NCBI RefSeq assembly: GCF_900091625.1
Contig: NZ_FMIC01000002.1
Coordinates: forward strand, 5,394,001 to 5,458,000
DNA from: Micromonospora peucetia
Lineage (GTDB): Bacteria; Actinomycetota; Actinomycetes; Mycobacteriales; Micromonosporaceae
DNA: 64,000 nucleotides
Direction: 5' to 3'
The notes under the pieces are model-generated. The model searched no databases and was not told the DNA's origin. It was given only the letters and a program-made list of their open reading frames with translations. The position numbers and the translations under genes were made by a program. The first letter of the stretch is position 1. Each line of letters begins with the position of its first letter. Below, piece after piece: positions 50,164 through 58,726 of the stretch.

Positions 50164-51248
50164 CCCCAGCCTCCGGCCCGGTTCCGGGTGCGGCGCAGCA
50201 ACCAGAAGAAGGCCGGCCCGCCGACGACCGCGGTGAGCACGCCGAGTGGGAGCTCCTGGTGGGCGACCAGGGTTCGGGCGGCGAGGTCGGCCGCGATCAC
50301 CACGACCGCCCCGCCGAGCGCGCTGGCCGGCAACAGCACGCGGTGCCCCGGACCGGCGACCATGCGGACCAGGTGCGGCACCACCAGACCGATGAAGCTG
50401 ATGATGCCGGTGAAGGCCACGGCCGCCGCACCGAGCAGCGCGGTGACCACGATCATGCGGATCCGTAGCCGTTCGACGTCGACCCCGAGGTGCCGGGCGG
50501 CGGGCTCGCCGAGGGCGAGCAGGTCGAGTCGACGGGCGTCGGCGTACGCGACGGCGAGACCGACCGCCAGGCAGGGCGTGGCCAGCGTGACCGCCGACCA
50601 GTTCGCCGACGCCAGGCTGCCCAGGTTCCAGAAGGCGATGGCCTGCACGCCGGACTCGTCGGCGACGAACATGAGCAGTCCGATCACCGCCCCGGCGACC
50701 GCGTTGACCGCGACGCCGGTCAGGACCAGGGTCACCACCTCGGTCCGGCCACCGGAGCGGGACAGCAGGTAGACGGCGTACGTGGTGGCCAGCCCGCCGG
50801 CGAAGGCAGCGGCGGGCACGGTCCAGCCGCCCAGGACGGTGACCCCGGTGACGATGGCGAGTGCCGCGCCGACCGCCGCTCCGGCGGAGACACCGATGAC
50901 GCCGGGTTCGGCCAGGGGATTGCCGAAGACGCCCTGCATGACGGCGCCGGCGCAGCCGAGCGCGGCGCCCACCACGGCGGCCAGCACCACCCGGGGGAAC
51001 CGGACGATCCAGAGGGCGTTCTCGCCCTGGGGGTTCGCTGGCAGGGTGCCGACGTCCAGGCCGACCCGGTGCAGGACCGAGCCGAGCACCTCGGCGGGGG
51101 AGATCTGGACCTGCCCCCGGCCCGCCGCGACAAGGGCGACCAGCACCAGGGCGGCGCCGAGGCCGGCGAGCAGCGCCGTTCCGCGCCGGGCCGAGCGACC
51201 GGCCGGGGGCCGTACCGTCCGCCGGACGCCGGTGTCGACGCCGGTCAC
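50160..51248 (-). CDS. hmuU: Heme ABC transporter permease
   Basis: FecCD-family permease of 362 aa with about ten membrane helices. Family blocks are VRFPRVVLAAVVGAALGCAGAVMQGVFGNPLAEPGVIGVSAGA, partly listed here as RFPR, GNPLAEP and GVSAGA, and the late GIISFIGLVVPHLVR. GTG start overlaps the HmuT stop (GTGA). It forms the heme or siderophore pore with HmuV. Confidence 0.92.
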   Translation of the reverse strand: MTGVDTGVRRTVRPPAGRSARRGTALLAGLGAALVLVALVAAGRGQVQISPAEVLGSVLHRVGLDVGTLPANPQGENALWIVRFPRVVLAAVVGAALGCAGAVMQGVFGNPLAEPGVIGVSAGAAVGAALAIVTGVTVLGGWTVPAAAFAGGLATTYAVYLLSRSGGRTEVVTLVLTGVAVNAVAGAVIGLLMFVADESGVQAIAFWNLGSLASANWSAVTLATPCLAVGLAVAYADARRLDLLALGEPAARHLGVDVERLRIRMIVVTALLGAAAVAFTGIISFIGLVVPHLVRMVAGPGHRVLLPASALGGAVVVIAADLAARTLVAHQELPLGVLTAVVGGPAFFWLLRRTRNRAGGWG

Positions 51249-52345
51249 GACCGTGCGCCGCAGGAGTGGACGGCCGTGGCGAGGGCCTGCACGGTCCGGC
51301 CGGACCGGGTGCCGAAGGTGAGCAGGGTGCCGTCTTCCATGTCGACGATCCGGCGGGCCGCGCCGGCCGGGGTCTGCGCTACCCCGGGAAGCTTCAGCAG
51401 GCCGTCGACGCCGCCGACGGAGGCGAGCCCGGCGCTCATCACCAGGATCACGTCCGGTGCGGCGTTGATCAGACCTTCGCTGGTCAGCGGGCGGAACTTG
51501 GCCAGTCCGATGGCGCTGCCGGCGTCCACCCCGCCGATTGCCTCGATCATCGCGTCCGAGCCGGCTCCCTCGCCGCCGACCAGGTAGACACCGGCGGTGC
51601 CGCGCAGGTAGAGGAAGGCGATCCGGGGCGCCCTGCCCTCCGGCGCGCTGCGGCGGGCGGCGGCGATCTCGCCCTCGACCCGGGCCACGAGCTGTTCGCC
51701 GGCCGCGGTGACGCCGAGGGCCGCCGCCACCGCGCGGACGTGCCCCGGTACGGCGTCGAGGGTCTGCTCGGCCTCGACGAGGACGACGGGGATACCGGAG
51801 GCGCGTAACTGCCGCAGCACCTCCGGCGGCCCGATGCTGTCGTCGGCGAGCACGACGGTCGGGTTCAGGGCCAGTACCGCCTCGGCGGAGAGGTCGTGCC
51901 CGGCCGGGGTCACGACGGGAAGGTGCGCTGCCGCCGGGAACGTGGTCGAGGTGTCCCGGCCGATGACGTTGTCGCCGAGGCCTAGGCCGAACACGGTCTC
52001 GGCGATCGACCCGTAGAGGTTCACCGGCAGGATGCGGCTGGCGTCGGTGACGGTGACGGTGGTGCCGTCGGCGGAGGTGACGGTGGCCGGAAGGGCCGGT
52101 GTCGGTGCCGGGCGCAACGCGATGACGTCGGTGCTGTCCAGGGTGGCTGTGACCGGCCCGCAGGAGGCGGGGTCCGCCGGCGCGGCTCCGGAGGTGGGCG
52201 CGGAGCAGCCGACGACGGCCCCGCAGAGCAGCGCCAGCAGGGCGGCGGCCGGCGGTGCCGTCGGCGACTTCCTGCGCCATGCCCCGGACCGGGGGAGCGG
52301 GGCATGGCGGGCGGCTGCGCGGGTGGGCCGGATGGTCCCCGTCAC
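51245..52345 (-). CDS. hmuT: Heme-binding lipoprotein of ABC transporter
   Basis: Substrate-binding protein of 366 aa (class III, PBP with rigid helix). A basic n-region (AWRRK) and hydrophobic core end in lipobox AVVGC, giving a membrane-anchored lipoprotein. The mature part shows RILPVNLYGSIAETVFGLG, NPTVVLADDSIGPPEVL and EGAGSDAMIEAIGGVDAG, typical HmuT/BtuF-like blocks. The GTG start overlaps the stop of the secreted-protein gene. It hands heme to HmuU. Confidence 0.9.
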   Translation of the reverse strand: MTGTIRPTRAAARHAPLPRSGAWRRKSPTAPPAAALLALLCGAVVGCSAPTSGAAPADPASCGPVTATLDSTDVIALRPAPTPALPATVTSADGTTVTVTDASRILPVNLYGSIAETVFGLGLGDNVIGRDTSTTFPAAAHLPVVTPAGHDLSAEAVLALNPTVVLADDSIGPPEVLRQLRASGIPVVLVEAEQTLDAVPGHVRAVAAALGVTAAGEQLVARVEGEIAAARRSAPEGRAPRIAFLYLRGTAGVYLVGGEGAGSDAMIEAIGGVDAGSAIGLAKFRPLTSEGLINAAPDVILVMSAGLASVGGVDGLLKLPGVAQTPAGAARRIVDMEDGTLLTFGTRSGRTVQALATAVHSCGARS

Positions 52346-53184
52346 CGGGCCGTCCCTCGGCGGCGCCACCGGCGCAGGCCCAGCAGGGCCGTGACCGCCA
52401 GCGCGAGGGACAGCAGTGCGATGGTCCACCCGCGACCGGTCCCGGTGGCGGCGCTGACCCGGCTGATCGCCGGCTCGGCGGGAGCGGCGCCGGCTACGGC
52501 GGCACCGTCCCCGGCGGTGGTGGCGATCCCCGGCGAGCCGGCGGGGGCGGGGGGAGCGGTCCGGGCCGTGCTGGGGCCTGGCGCGGCGGTGTTGCCCGGG
52601 GCTCCGGTGGAACCCGCCGGGGTGCGACCGGGGGCGACGGTGCCGGCCTGCGTCGGGCGGGAACCGGTCGACGCAGGGGCGGCGGAGCGGGCGAAGGTCA
52701 CCGCGACCCGGACGTCCTGGGAGCGGTCGGCGGCGCGGGTGTGGTCGGCGCGGGTGGCCACCACGCACCGGCGGGTGGTGCAGTCGACGGCGCCGATGGC
52801 CGGGGTGACCCGGAGGGTGACCCGGAACGATCCGCCGGACCCGTACGCAACGGCCAGCCCCTCGCCGTACGAGGGCGGGTTCGACGAGATCCAGTGCGAG
52901 GCCCCGAGCGAGCCGGTCGTGTCGGCGCCGCCGCCGCACGGGCCCGGGGCCTTGCCGGCTCCGTTGTCCACACAGAACGCCACGTAGATGCCCTTGGTGA
53001 CGTCGTACCCGCTGCCGGAGACGGTGACGGTCGCGCCGGAGCTGCCGAGGCCGGTGCTGGGGGTGACGCTGAGCGTCTGACCGCCGGGGCCGCGTCCGGT
53101 GCCCGCGTAGGCGGGGGGTGGAGCGGCGACGACACCCACGGTGATCAGGGTGGCGGCCAGGAAGGCGTGACGCCGTGTTCGCAT
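52342..53184 (-). CDS. Secreted neocarzinostatin-like domain protein with C-terminal membrane anchor
   Basis: Exported protein of 280 aa, first gene of the heme operon. A signal peptide (to about residue 28, APPPAYA) is followed by an Ig-like neocarzinostatin-type domain (LSVTPSTGLGSSGATVTVSG, CVDNGAGKAPGPCGG, DCTTRRCVVATRADHTRAADRSQD). A long Thr/Ala/Pro/Gly linker and a C-terminal helix (IALLSLALAVTALLGL) with RRWRRR follow. ATG 53184 has GAGGAGC. It is probably a surface component of heme capture. An IdeR box lies 42 bp upstream. Confidence 0.87.
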   Translation of the reverse strand: MRTRRHAFLAATLITVGVVAAPPPAYAGTGRGPGGQTLSVTPSTGLGSSGATVTVSGSGYDVTKGIYVAFCVDNGAGKAPGPCGGGADTTGSLGASHWISSNPPSYGEGLAVAYGSGGSFRVTLRVTPAIGAVDCTTRRCVVATRADHTRAADRSQDVRVAVTFARSAAPASTGSRPTQAGTVAPGRTPAGSTGAPGNTAAPGPSTARTAPPAPAGSPGIATTAGDGAAVAGAAPAEPAISRVSAATGTGRGWTIALLSLALAVTALLGLRRWRRRGTAR

Positions 53185-53225
53185 CGGGCTCCTCACGAGA
53201 GCGACGGCCGCGCGGCCGAGCAGAC

Positions 53226-53244
53226 TTAGGTTTGGCTAACCTAA
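53226..53244. promoter_or_regulatory. IdeR/DtxR iron box 1
   Basis: TTAGGTTTGGCTAACCTAA differs from the DtxR consensus (TTAGGTTAGGCTAACCTAA) at one position. It sits next to a minus-strand -10-like TATAAC (53250-53245) upstream of the heme-import operon. Iron-replete repression is expected. Confidence 0.88.
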
Positions 53245-53315
53245 GTTATAAGGCGGCTGCTCACAAGGGGTTGTTCGGTCCAGGTGATCAAACCGAACGC
53301 CGCTGGACCGGATGG

Positions 53316-53334
53316 TTAGGTTTGCCTAACCTTA
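53316..53334. promoter_or_regulatory. IdeR/DtxR iron box 2
   Basis: TTAGGTTTGCCTAACCTTA matches the DtxR consensus at 16 of 19 positions. It lies 37 bp before the HtaA-protein ATG and probably represses it when iron is sufficient. Confidence 0.82.
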
Positions 53335-53370
53335 CTGACCGTCCGTAACGGATCAAGAGAGGGAGTCAGC

Positions 53371-54876
53371 ATGGTCCGATCCAGAGCCGGTAACGCCTGG
53401 CGGCAGTCGATGCGCTGGGCGGCGGTCGCCGTCCTCGGTTTGTCGGCCGCACTCGTGGGCGCCGGCCCCGCCTCGGCAGCCGAGGCCGACATCACCGGCG
53501 GCACCCTGACCTGGGGCTTCAAGGAGTCCTTCCGCAACTACGTCGCCGGCGGAAACGGCAACCCGCCGATCGCGGCGAGCAACGGGGCCACCGTCAACGC
53601 CGACGGCACGTTCACCTTCCCGTCGACGGGGGGCACCCACGACGCCGCCACCGGTGCCACCAGTGCCGGCTACGGCGGCAAGGTGGTCTTCTCGTACCCC
53701 GGACACTTCTTCAGCATCGCCCTGGCCAACCCGACGATCGCCATCTCCGGCGGCACCGCCGCCCTGAAGGCGGACGTCGACCTGACCACGACAGCGGCCG
53801 AACCGGTCTCGGTGCGGCAGGCGACCATCGCCACCCTCGCCGTCGGCGGCGGAAACCCGGCTGGCAACGCGGGCACGGTGACCGGTACCGACCTCGCCGC
53901 GACGCTGACCACCGCGGGCGCCTCGGCGTTCAACGGTTTCTACGCCGCGGGTGACGCGCTCGACCCGGTGTCGTTCACCTTCACCACCGGCGACGCCGGG
54001 CCGGCGCGACCGGCGGTGGTCGTCACCCCGTCCGGCGGGCTCGACCCGTCGGGCGCGACGATCACCGTCGAGGGATCCGGCTTCGACCCCGCCGCCAACG
54101 GGGCGGCCGGCGTCTACGTCTCCTTCGGGCCCAGGGTCGACGAGCACTGGGTCAACGCCGGCGTGCTCCAGGTGACCAAGTGGGTGAATGCGGCGAACGA
54201 GCCGACGGAGGCGCGGGACAAGCTCAACGCCGACGGCACGTTCCGGACCACGCTGCCGATCAGCGCGGTCTACACCGACGGCACCGGCAAGCGGGTCGAC
54301 TGCACCGCCGTGCAGTGCTACGTCATCACGTTCGCGGCCCGCGGCTCGGCGGACCGCAGCCAGGACACCTTCACGCCGGTCACCTTCGCCGGGACCGGCG
54401 CCGGTGCGGGCGACGCCGAGCAGCGGATCACCGCCACCGTGAAGGGTGGCCCGCTGACGCTGGGCGTGGCCGGTTCCGCCGTCGCCCTGCCGGCCGTGAC
54501 CAACGGCCAGGTCGCCAGCGGAGCCCTGCACGATGCCACCGTGGCGGACCTGCGGGGCACCGACGCCGGTTGGAGCCTCGTCGGACAGGTGTCCGACTTC
54601 GCCTCCGGCACCGGCGGGGTCATCGCCGCGGACAACCTCGGCTGGACGCCGAGCGCGGTCGCGGTCGACGATCCGCTCGGCGGGAACCCCGGCACGGTCG
54701 TCCCGGGCGCGGTGGCCGCGCCCGGCGCCGGCCTCGGCGGGGCCCGGGCGCTCTGCACCTCGGCTGCCGGGGCCAGCGGTGGCACCTTCACCTGCGGTGC
54801 CCAGCTGAACCTCGGTGTGCCGGCGTCCGCCGCGGCGGGCGACTACACGGCGACCCTCACCCTGACCCTCTCCTAG
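53371..54876 (+). CDS. HtaA-domain heme-binding surface protein with WxL-like C-terminus
   Basis: Exported protein of 501 aa. The signal peptide (1-37, PASA) is followed by an HtaA heme-binding domain at about 43-207 (GTLTWGFKESFRNYV start, conserved Tyr/His region FSYPGHFF). An Ig/neocarzinostatin-like domain covers 216-340 and ends TFAARGSADRSQDTFTPVTF. A WxL-like domain fills 351-501, with paired motifs GWSL (401) and LGWTP (424-428). There is no C-terminal membrane helix, which fits WxL-mediated wall attachment. GAGAGGGAG precedes the ATG. An IdeR box lies upstream and a DUF916 partner gene downstream. Confidence 0.9.
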   Translation: MVRSRAGNAWRQSMRWAAVAVLGLSAALVGAGPASAAEADITGGTLTWGFKESFRNYVAGGNGNPPIAASNGATVNADGTFTFPSTGGTHDAATGATSAGYGGKVVFSYPGHFFSIALANPTIAISGGTAALKADVDLTTTAAEPVSVRQATIATLAVGGGNPAGNAGTVTGTDLAATLTTAGASAFNGFYAAGDALDPVSFTFTTGDAGPARPAVVVTPSGGLDPSGATITVEGSGFDPAANGAAGVYVSFGPRVDEHWVNAGVLQVTKWVNAANEPTEARDKLNADGTFRTTLPISAVYTDGTGKRVDCTAVQCYVITFAARGSADRSQDTFTPVTFAGTGAGAGDAEQRITATVKGGPLTLGVAGSAVALPAVTNGQVASGALHDATVADLRGTDAGWSLVGQVSDFASGTGGVIAADNLGWTPSAVAVDDPLGGNPGTVVPGAVAAPGAGLGGARALCTSAAGASGGTFTCGAQLNLGVPASAAAGDYTATLTLTLS

Positions 54877-54891
54877 GTCGGCGTCGGGTCA

Positions 54892-54926
54892 CCGGTGGGG
54901 CGGGACGTCACGTCCCGCCCCACCGG
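54892..54926 (+). terminator. Sixteen-bp perfect hairpin after the HtaA gene
   Basis: Arms at 54892-54907 and 54911-54926 are perfectly complementary over 16 bp with a 3-base loop (TCA), 16 bp past the stop. It is the strongest hairpin noticed in the window. As the next gene is functionally related and only 90 bp away, it may act as an attenuator setting the HtaA to DUF916 ratio. Confidence 0.8.
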
Positions 54927-54965
54927 CCGCCCCGCCCACCGTCTCCACCCCCTCCGGAGCCCGGC

Positions 54966-56108
54966 ATGTCCCTCGTCACCCTCCTGTCCCGGACCGGGGC
55001 CACCCTCGCCGCCGTGCTGCTCACGGCGGCACTGGCCCCGCCGGCCGCCGCCGCCCCCACGCCGTCGCCGGCCGGCACCCCGGCCAAGCCGACGCCCGGC
55101 GCCGCCGCGACCCGGTGGGCGGTGCAGCCGTCCGGCCCGGACGGACCGACCGGACGCAACTACTTCATCTACGACCTGGCTCCCGGCAGCACCCTCACCG
55201 ACCACGTCGGCGTCAGCAACCTCAGCGACCGGCCGTTGACCTTCCAGGTGTACGGCACCGACGCCTACACCACCACCGACGGCGCCTTCGCGCTGCTGCC
55301 GGCGGACCAGGCGGCCACCGACGTCGGCTCCTGGATCCGTTTCGACCGGCGCAGCTGGACGGTTCCACCCGGACGCCGCGCCGACATCCCGTTCCGGCTG
55401 AGCGTGCCCGCCAACGCCACGCCGGGCGACCACGCGGGCGGGGTGATCGCCGCCATCGCCCAGGCCCGCACCACCGCCGACGGGCAGCAGGTCCGGGTGG
55501 ACCAGCGGCTGGCCGCGCGGGTCTACCTCAGGGTGAACGGTGACATCCGTCCCGCCGTCACGATCGAATCCGTACGCGTCAGCTACGACAATCCCGTCAA
55601 CCCGGCCGCCGGCGGGGACGCCGTGGTCACCTATCGCCTGCGCAACACCGGTAACGTGCGCGTCGGCGGAACCGGCACGGTGGCCGTCAACGGGCCGTTC
55701 GGATGGGAACTGGCCCGTACCGCCCCGGTCGACCTGCCCGAGCTGCTGCCCGGCGCGGTCTTCACCGTCACCGAGCGGATCACCGGCGTACCGCCGGCGC
55801 TCCGGCTGACCGCCGAGGTGGACCTGGCACCGACCACCGTGGACGCCGCGCTGCCGCCGGTGCTCCGCTCCGTGGCCACCTGGGCACCGCCGTGGCTGCT
55901 GCTCGCTCTGCTGGCCGTACTGGCCGGCTGGTCGGCCGTCCGGTGGCGCCGCCGCTCCACCGCCGCGAGGGCGGCCGGCACCAAGGCTCCTGGCACGGAT
56001 GCGGACCCCGGCACGGATGCGGACCCCGGCCGGACGACCGACGGCAGGTCGCCGGCCGCCCGGCGGGCCGCCGACTCGCCCACAGACTCGCCCGCCGGCA
56101 CACCGTGA
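54966..56108 (+). CDS. DUF916-type WxL-protein peptidoglycan-binding/host partner, membrane-anchored
   Basis: Exported protein of 380 aa. A signal peptide (to about residue 29) precedes a DUF916/WxLIP-like region (RWAVQPSGPDGPTGRNYFIY, VGVSNLSDRPLTFQVYG, VPPGRRADIPFRLSVPANAT, GDHAGGVIA). A second Ig-like segment follows, then a C-terminal helix (WLLLALLAVLAGWSAV), a basic stop and a 50-residue acidic/Ala tail. The tail contains a short tandem repeat, TDADPG. In Firmicutes, DUF916 proteins partner WxL proteins on the wall. Here it follows an HtaA-WxL protein. Confidence 0.88.
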   Translation: MSLVTLLSRTGATLAAVLLTAALAPPAAAAPTPSPAGTPAKPTPGAAATRWAVQPSGPDGPTGRNYFIYDLAPGSTLTDHVGVSNLSDRPLTFQVYGTDAYTTTDGAFALLPADQAATDVGSWIRFDRRSWTVPPGRRADIPFRLSVPANATPGDHAGGVIAAIAQARTTADGQQVRVDQRLAARVYLRVNGDIRPAVTIESVRVSYDNPVNPAAGGDAVVTYRLRNTGNVRVGGTGTVAVNGPFGWELARTAPVDLPELLPGAVFTVTERITGVPPALRLTAEVDLAPTTVDAALPPVLRSVATWAPPWLLLALLAVLAGWSAVRWRRRSTAARAAGTKAPGTDADPGTDADPGRTTDGRSPAARRAADSPTDSPAGTP

Positions 56109-56977
56109 GCCGGCTCCTACCGGCCGGCGTCGCGCTGCTGGCGCTGGTCGCCGCCTCACCCGTCGCGGCGCCTCCGTCCGCCGAACCGGCGACGGTGCCA
56201 CAGATCGCCGTACCAGCCGGCACGTTCCGGATCGGTGAACAGGTCCCGGTGGTTCTCGCGGGCTGGCCGGCGGGCACCGTGCAACTGGATGTCTGCGGCA
56301 ACGGGGGCAGGCGCGGCGCACTCGACTGCGCCACCAGCCGGGCCGCGCACGGGCAGGTGCCGCCATCGGGCACGGTGAGCCTGCCGGTGGTGCTCGCCGC
56401 CCCGCCGGTCGCCTGTCCCTGCCTGCTGCGGGCCCGCACACCCACCGGCACCACCCGCGCCACCACCGACCTGCGTCTGGCCGGCGTGACGGCGCCTCCC
56501 GCCCCGGTCCCTGCCGGCACCCCGGAACTGGTCATCGCCGGCCTGCGCGCCACCGACCTGGCCGGAGCGTACGGCTGGTTCGGTCTGCCGGGGGACCTGA
56601 GCGTGGACCTCACCCTGCACAACGCCGGTTCCACCGACATCGTCGACCCCCCGTTCTCGCTGCTGTTCGGCCGCCCGGGGCGGGTGCGTGGGATCGTCGA
56701 GGCGCCGGCGCTCGGCACGATCGGGGCCGGGCAGACCCGGGAGTACCGGATCCTGGTGCCGATGGACGACGCCATCGTGGGCCGGCACGAACTGCACGGC
56801 CGGATCGACCTGCCCGGCCACCCCGTCGCCTTCGCCGTCGAGGCGACCCGCCACCCCTGGGGCCTGCTGGGCCTGGTGGCCGTGCCGCTGATGTGGCTTC
56901 TGGCCCGGTTGCGCCGCCGTCCCCGGCCGACCCGCCGCGAGGCGGTCGGGTCGGGTCGTGCCGGCCGGCGGGCATGA
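56105..56977 (+). CDS. Secreted Ig-like domain protein with C-terminal membrane helix
   Basis: Exported protein of 290 aa. The signal peptide is LLPAGVALLALVAASPVAAPPSA. Residues ~35-125 form a neocarzinostatin-like domain (IGEQVPVVLAGWPAGTVQLDVCGNGG, paired cysteines, CPCLLRARTPTGTTRATTDL). A second beta domain follows (LVIAGLRATDLAGAYGWFGL). The C-terminus is a membrane helix (LLGLVAVPLMWLLARL) and a basic tail. GTG start overlaps the DUF916 stop, so the two are co-translated. Its domain resembles those in the two other surface proteins of the iron-regulated island. Confidence 0.82.
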   Translation: MSRLLPAGVALLALVAASPVAAPPSAEPATVPQIAVPAGTFRIGEQVPVVLAGWPAGTVQLDVCGNGGRRGALDCATSRAAHGQVPPSGTVSLPVVLAAPPVACPCLLRARTPTGTTRATTDLRLAGVTAPPAPVPAGTPELVIAGLRATDLAGAYGWFGLPGDLSVDLTLHNAGSTDIVDPPFSLLFGRPGRVRGIVEAPALGTIGAGQTREYRILVPMDDAIVGRHELHGRIDLPGHPVAFAVEATRHPWGLLGLVAVPLMWLLARLRRRPRPTRREAVGSGRAGRRA

Positions 56978-56984
56978 CGCCGGC

Positions 56985-57190
56985 GCTCGGTACCGCATCC
57001 CGCTCGGCCACCGCCGGCCCGTCGCCAGCGAAGGTGGCGTACCAGACGCGCTCGTTCATCGAGTTGAGCGCGATGGCGAGGTCGCGGGCGGACACGCCGT
57101 CGGGGGCCGCTCCGCGCCGCCGTTCGGCCCCGATCGCCGTCTCGATGACGTGCACCCAGCGCTCCAGCACGGCGCCCACAGTTGGCGCAC
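56985..57190 (-). pseudogene. TetR-family regulator remnant (C-terminal fragment)
   Basis: Only part of the C-terminal domain of a TetR regulator is recognisable: VGAVLERWVHVIETAIGAERRRGAAPDG, given here as VLERWVHVIETAIGAER, then ARDLAIALNSMNERVWYATF. The HTH domain is missing upstream, where the intact monooxygenase gene begins, and the last helix is lost downstream. In related clusters such a regulator stands divergent from the flavin monooxygenase, so this is probably a decayed local repressor. Confidence 0.6.
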
Positions 57191-57241
57191 CTCGGCGGCT
57201 CTGGATAGTGTCCGGTGTCACCCCCGCGGACGGGAGACGAG

Positions 57242-58726
57242 ATGGCCACCGACCACGTCGACGTGCTCATCGTCGGTGCCGGCCTGTCCGGTGTCGGCGC
57301 CGCCTGCCGTCTGAGCCGTGACTGTCCGGAGAAGACGTACGCGGTGCTGGAGTCCCGCGACGCGATCGGCGGCACCTGGGACCTGTTCCGCTATCCCGGC
57401 GTCCGGTCCGACTCCGACATGTTCACCCTCGGCTACTCCTTCGAGCCGTGGACCGACCCGAAGGCCATCGCCGACGGCGACTCCATCCGCGACTACGTAC
57501 GCCGGACCGCCGACGAGTACGGCGTCACCGGGCACATCCGCTTCCGGCACCGGGTGCTCCGCGCCGACTGGGACGGTGAACGTGCCCGCTGGACGGTGCA
57601 CGCCCATCGTGACGACACCGGCGAGACCGTGACGCTGACCTGCTCCTTCCTGTTCACCTGCACCGGCTACTACCGCTACGACGCCGGCTACGCCCCGCAG
57701 TTCCCGGGCACCGACCGGTTCGCCGGGCGGATCGTGCACCCGCAGCACTGGCCGGCGGACCTCGACCACACCGGCAGGCGGGTGGTGGTGATCGGCAGCG
57801 GCGCCACCGCCGTGACCCTGGTGCCGGCCCTGGCCGAGCGCGCCGCCCACGTCACCATGCTCCAGCGCTCACCCACGTACGTCCTGGCGTTGCCCTCGCG
57901 CGACGTGCTCGCCGACGCGCTGCGGCGCTGGCTGCCGGCGAAGGCCGCGTATCCGGTGGTGCGGTGGAAGAACGTCCTGCTCGCCACCGCCAACTTCCAG
58001 CTCAGCCGGCGCGCGCCCGCCCTGGTCAGGAAGCTGCTGCTGCGCGCTGTCCGGGGCCGGTTGCCGGCCGGCTACGACGTGGACCGGCACTTCTCACCCC
58101 GCTACGACCCGTGGGACCAGCGGCTGTGCGTGGTGCCCGACGGCGACCTGTTCACCGCGCTGGCACGGGGGAGGGCGTCGGTGGTCACCGACACCATCGA
58201 CACCTTCACCGAGCGTGGCGTCCGGCTCTCCTCCGGCGAGGAGTTGGCGGCCGACGTCGTGGTCACCGCCACCGGGCTCAACCTGCTCGCCCTCGGCGGC
58301 ATGACGCTGAGCGTGGACGGCGCCGAGGTGGAGTTGCCCCGCACCGTCGCCTACAAGGGCATGATGCTCTCCGGGGTGCCGAACTTCGCGATGACCATCG
58401 GCTACACCAACGCCTCGTGGACGTTGAAATCCGACCTGGTCGCCACCTACGTCTGCCGGCTGCTGCACCATCTGGACCGCACCGGCCATCAGGTCGTCAC
58501 CCCGCTGCCGCCGCCCGACGGCGAGCTGGTTCCCATCATCGACCTGGCGGCCGGCTACGTGCTGCGCAGCGTCGACGTCCTGCCCAGGCAGGGCGCCCGG
58601 GCGCCGTGGCGGCTGCACCAGAACTATCCCCGGGACGCCCTGCTGATGCGGCACGGCCGGCTCACCGACCCCGGTGTGCGGTTCTCCCGTGCCGGCACAC
58701 CGGAAAGGAGGACCGTCCGTGCGTAG
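57242..58726 (+). CDS. Flavin-containing monooxygenase, EthA/Baeyer-Villiger type
   Basis: FAD/NADPH monooxygenase of 494 aa. FAD motif GAGLSG is at residues 12-17. The BVMO blocks FRYPGVRSDSDMFTLGYSF and FAGRIVHPQHWP (the FxGxxxHxxxWP fingerprint) are intact, and the NADPH motif is GSGATA. It oxidises ketones or sulfur compounds; EthA and MymA are the mycobacterial relatives. ATG 57242 has GGGAG upstream; the frame extends 27 bp further. It heads a three-gene operon with an SDR and a hydrolase, like the mymA cluster. Confidence 0.92.
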   Translation: MATDHVDVLIVGAGLSGVGAACRLSRDCPEKTYAVLESRDAIGGTWDLFRYPGVRSDSDMFTLGYSFEPWTDPKAIADGDSIRDYVRRTADEYGVTGHIRFRHRVLRADWDGERARWTVHAHRDDTGETVTLTCSFLFTCTGYYRYDAGYAPQFPGTDRFAGRIVHPQHWPADLDHTGRRVVVIGSGATAVTLVPALAERAAHVTMLQRSPTYVLALPSRDVLADALRRWLPAKAAYPVVRWKNVLLATANFQLSRRAPALVRKLLLRAVRGRLPAGYDVDRHFSPRYDPWDQRLCVVPDGDLFTALARGRASVVTDTIDTFTERGVRLSSGEELAADVVVTATGLNLLALGGMTLSVDGAEVELPRTVAYKGMMLSGVPNFAMTIGYTNASWTLKSDLVATYVCRLLHHLDRTGHQVVTPLPPPDGELVPIIDLAAGYVLRSVDVLPRQGARAPWRLHQNYPRDALLMRHGRLTDPGVRFSRAGTPERRTVRA

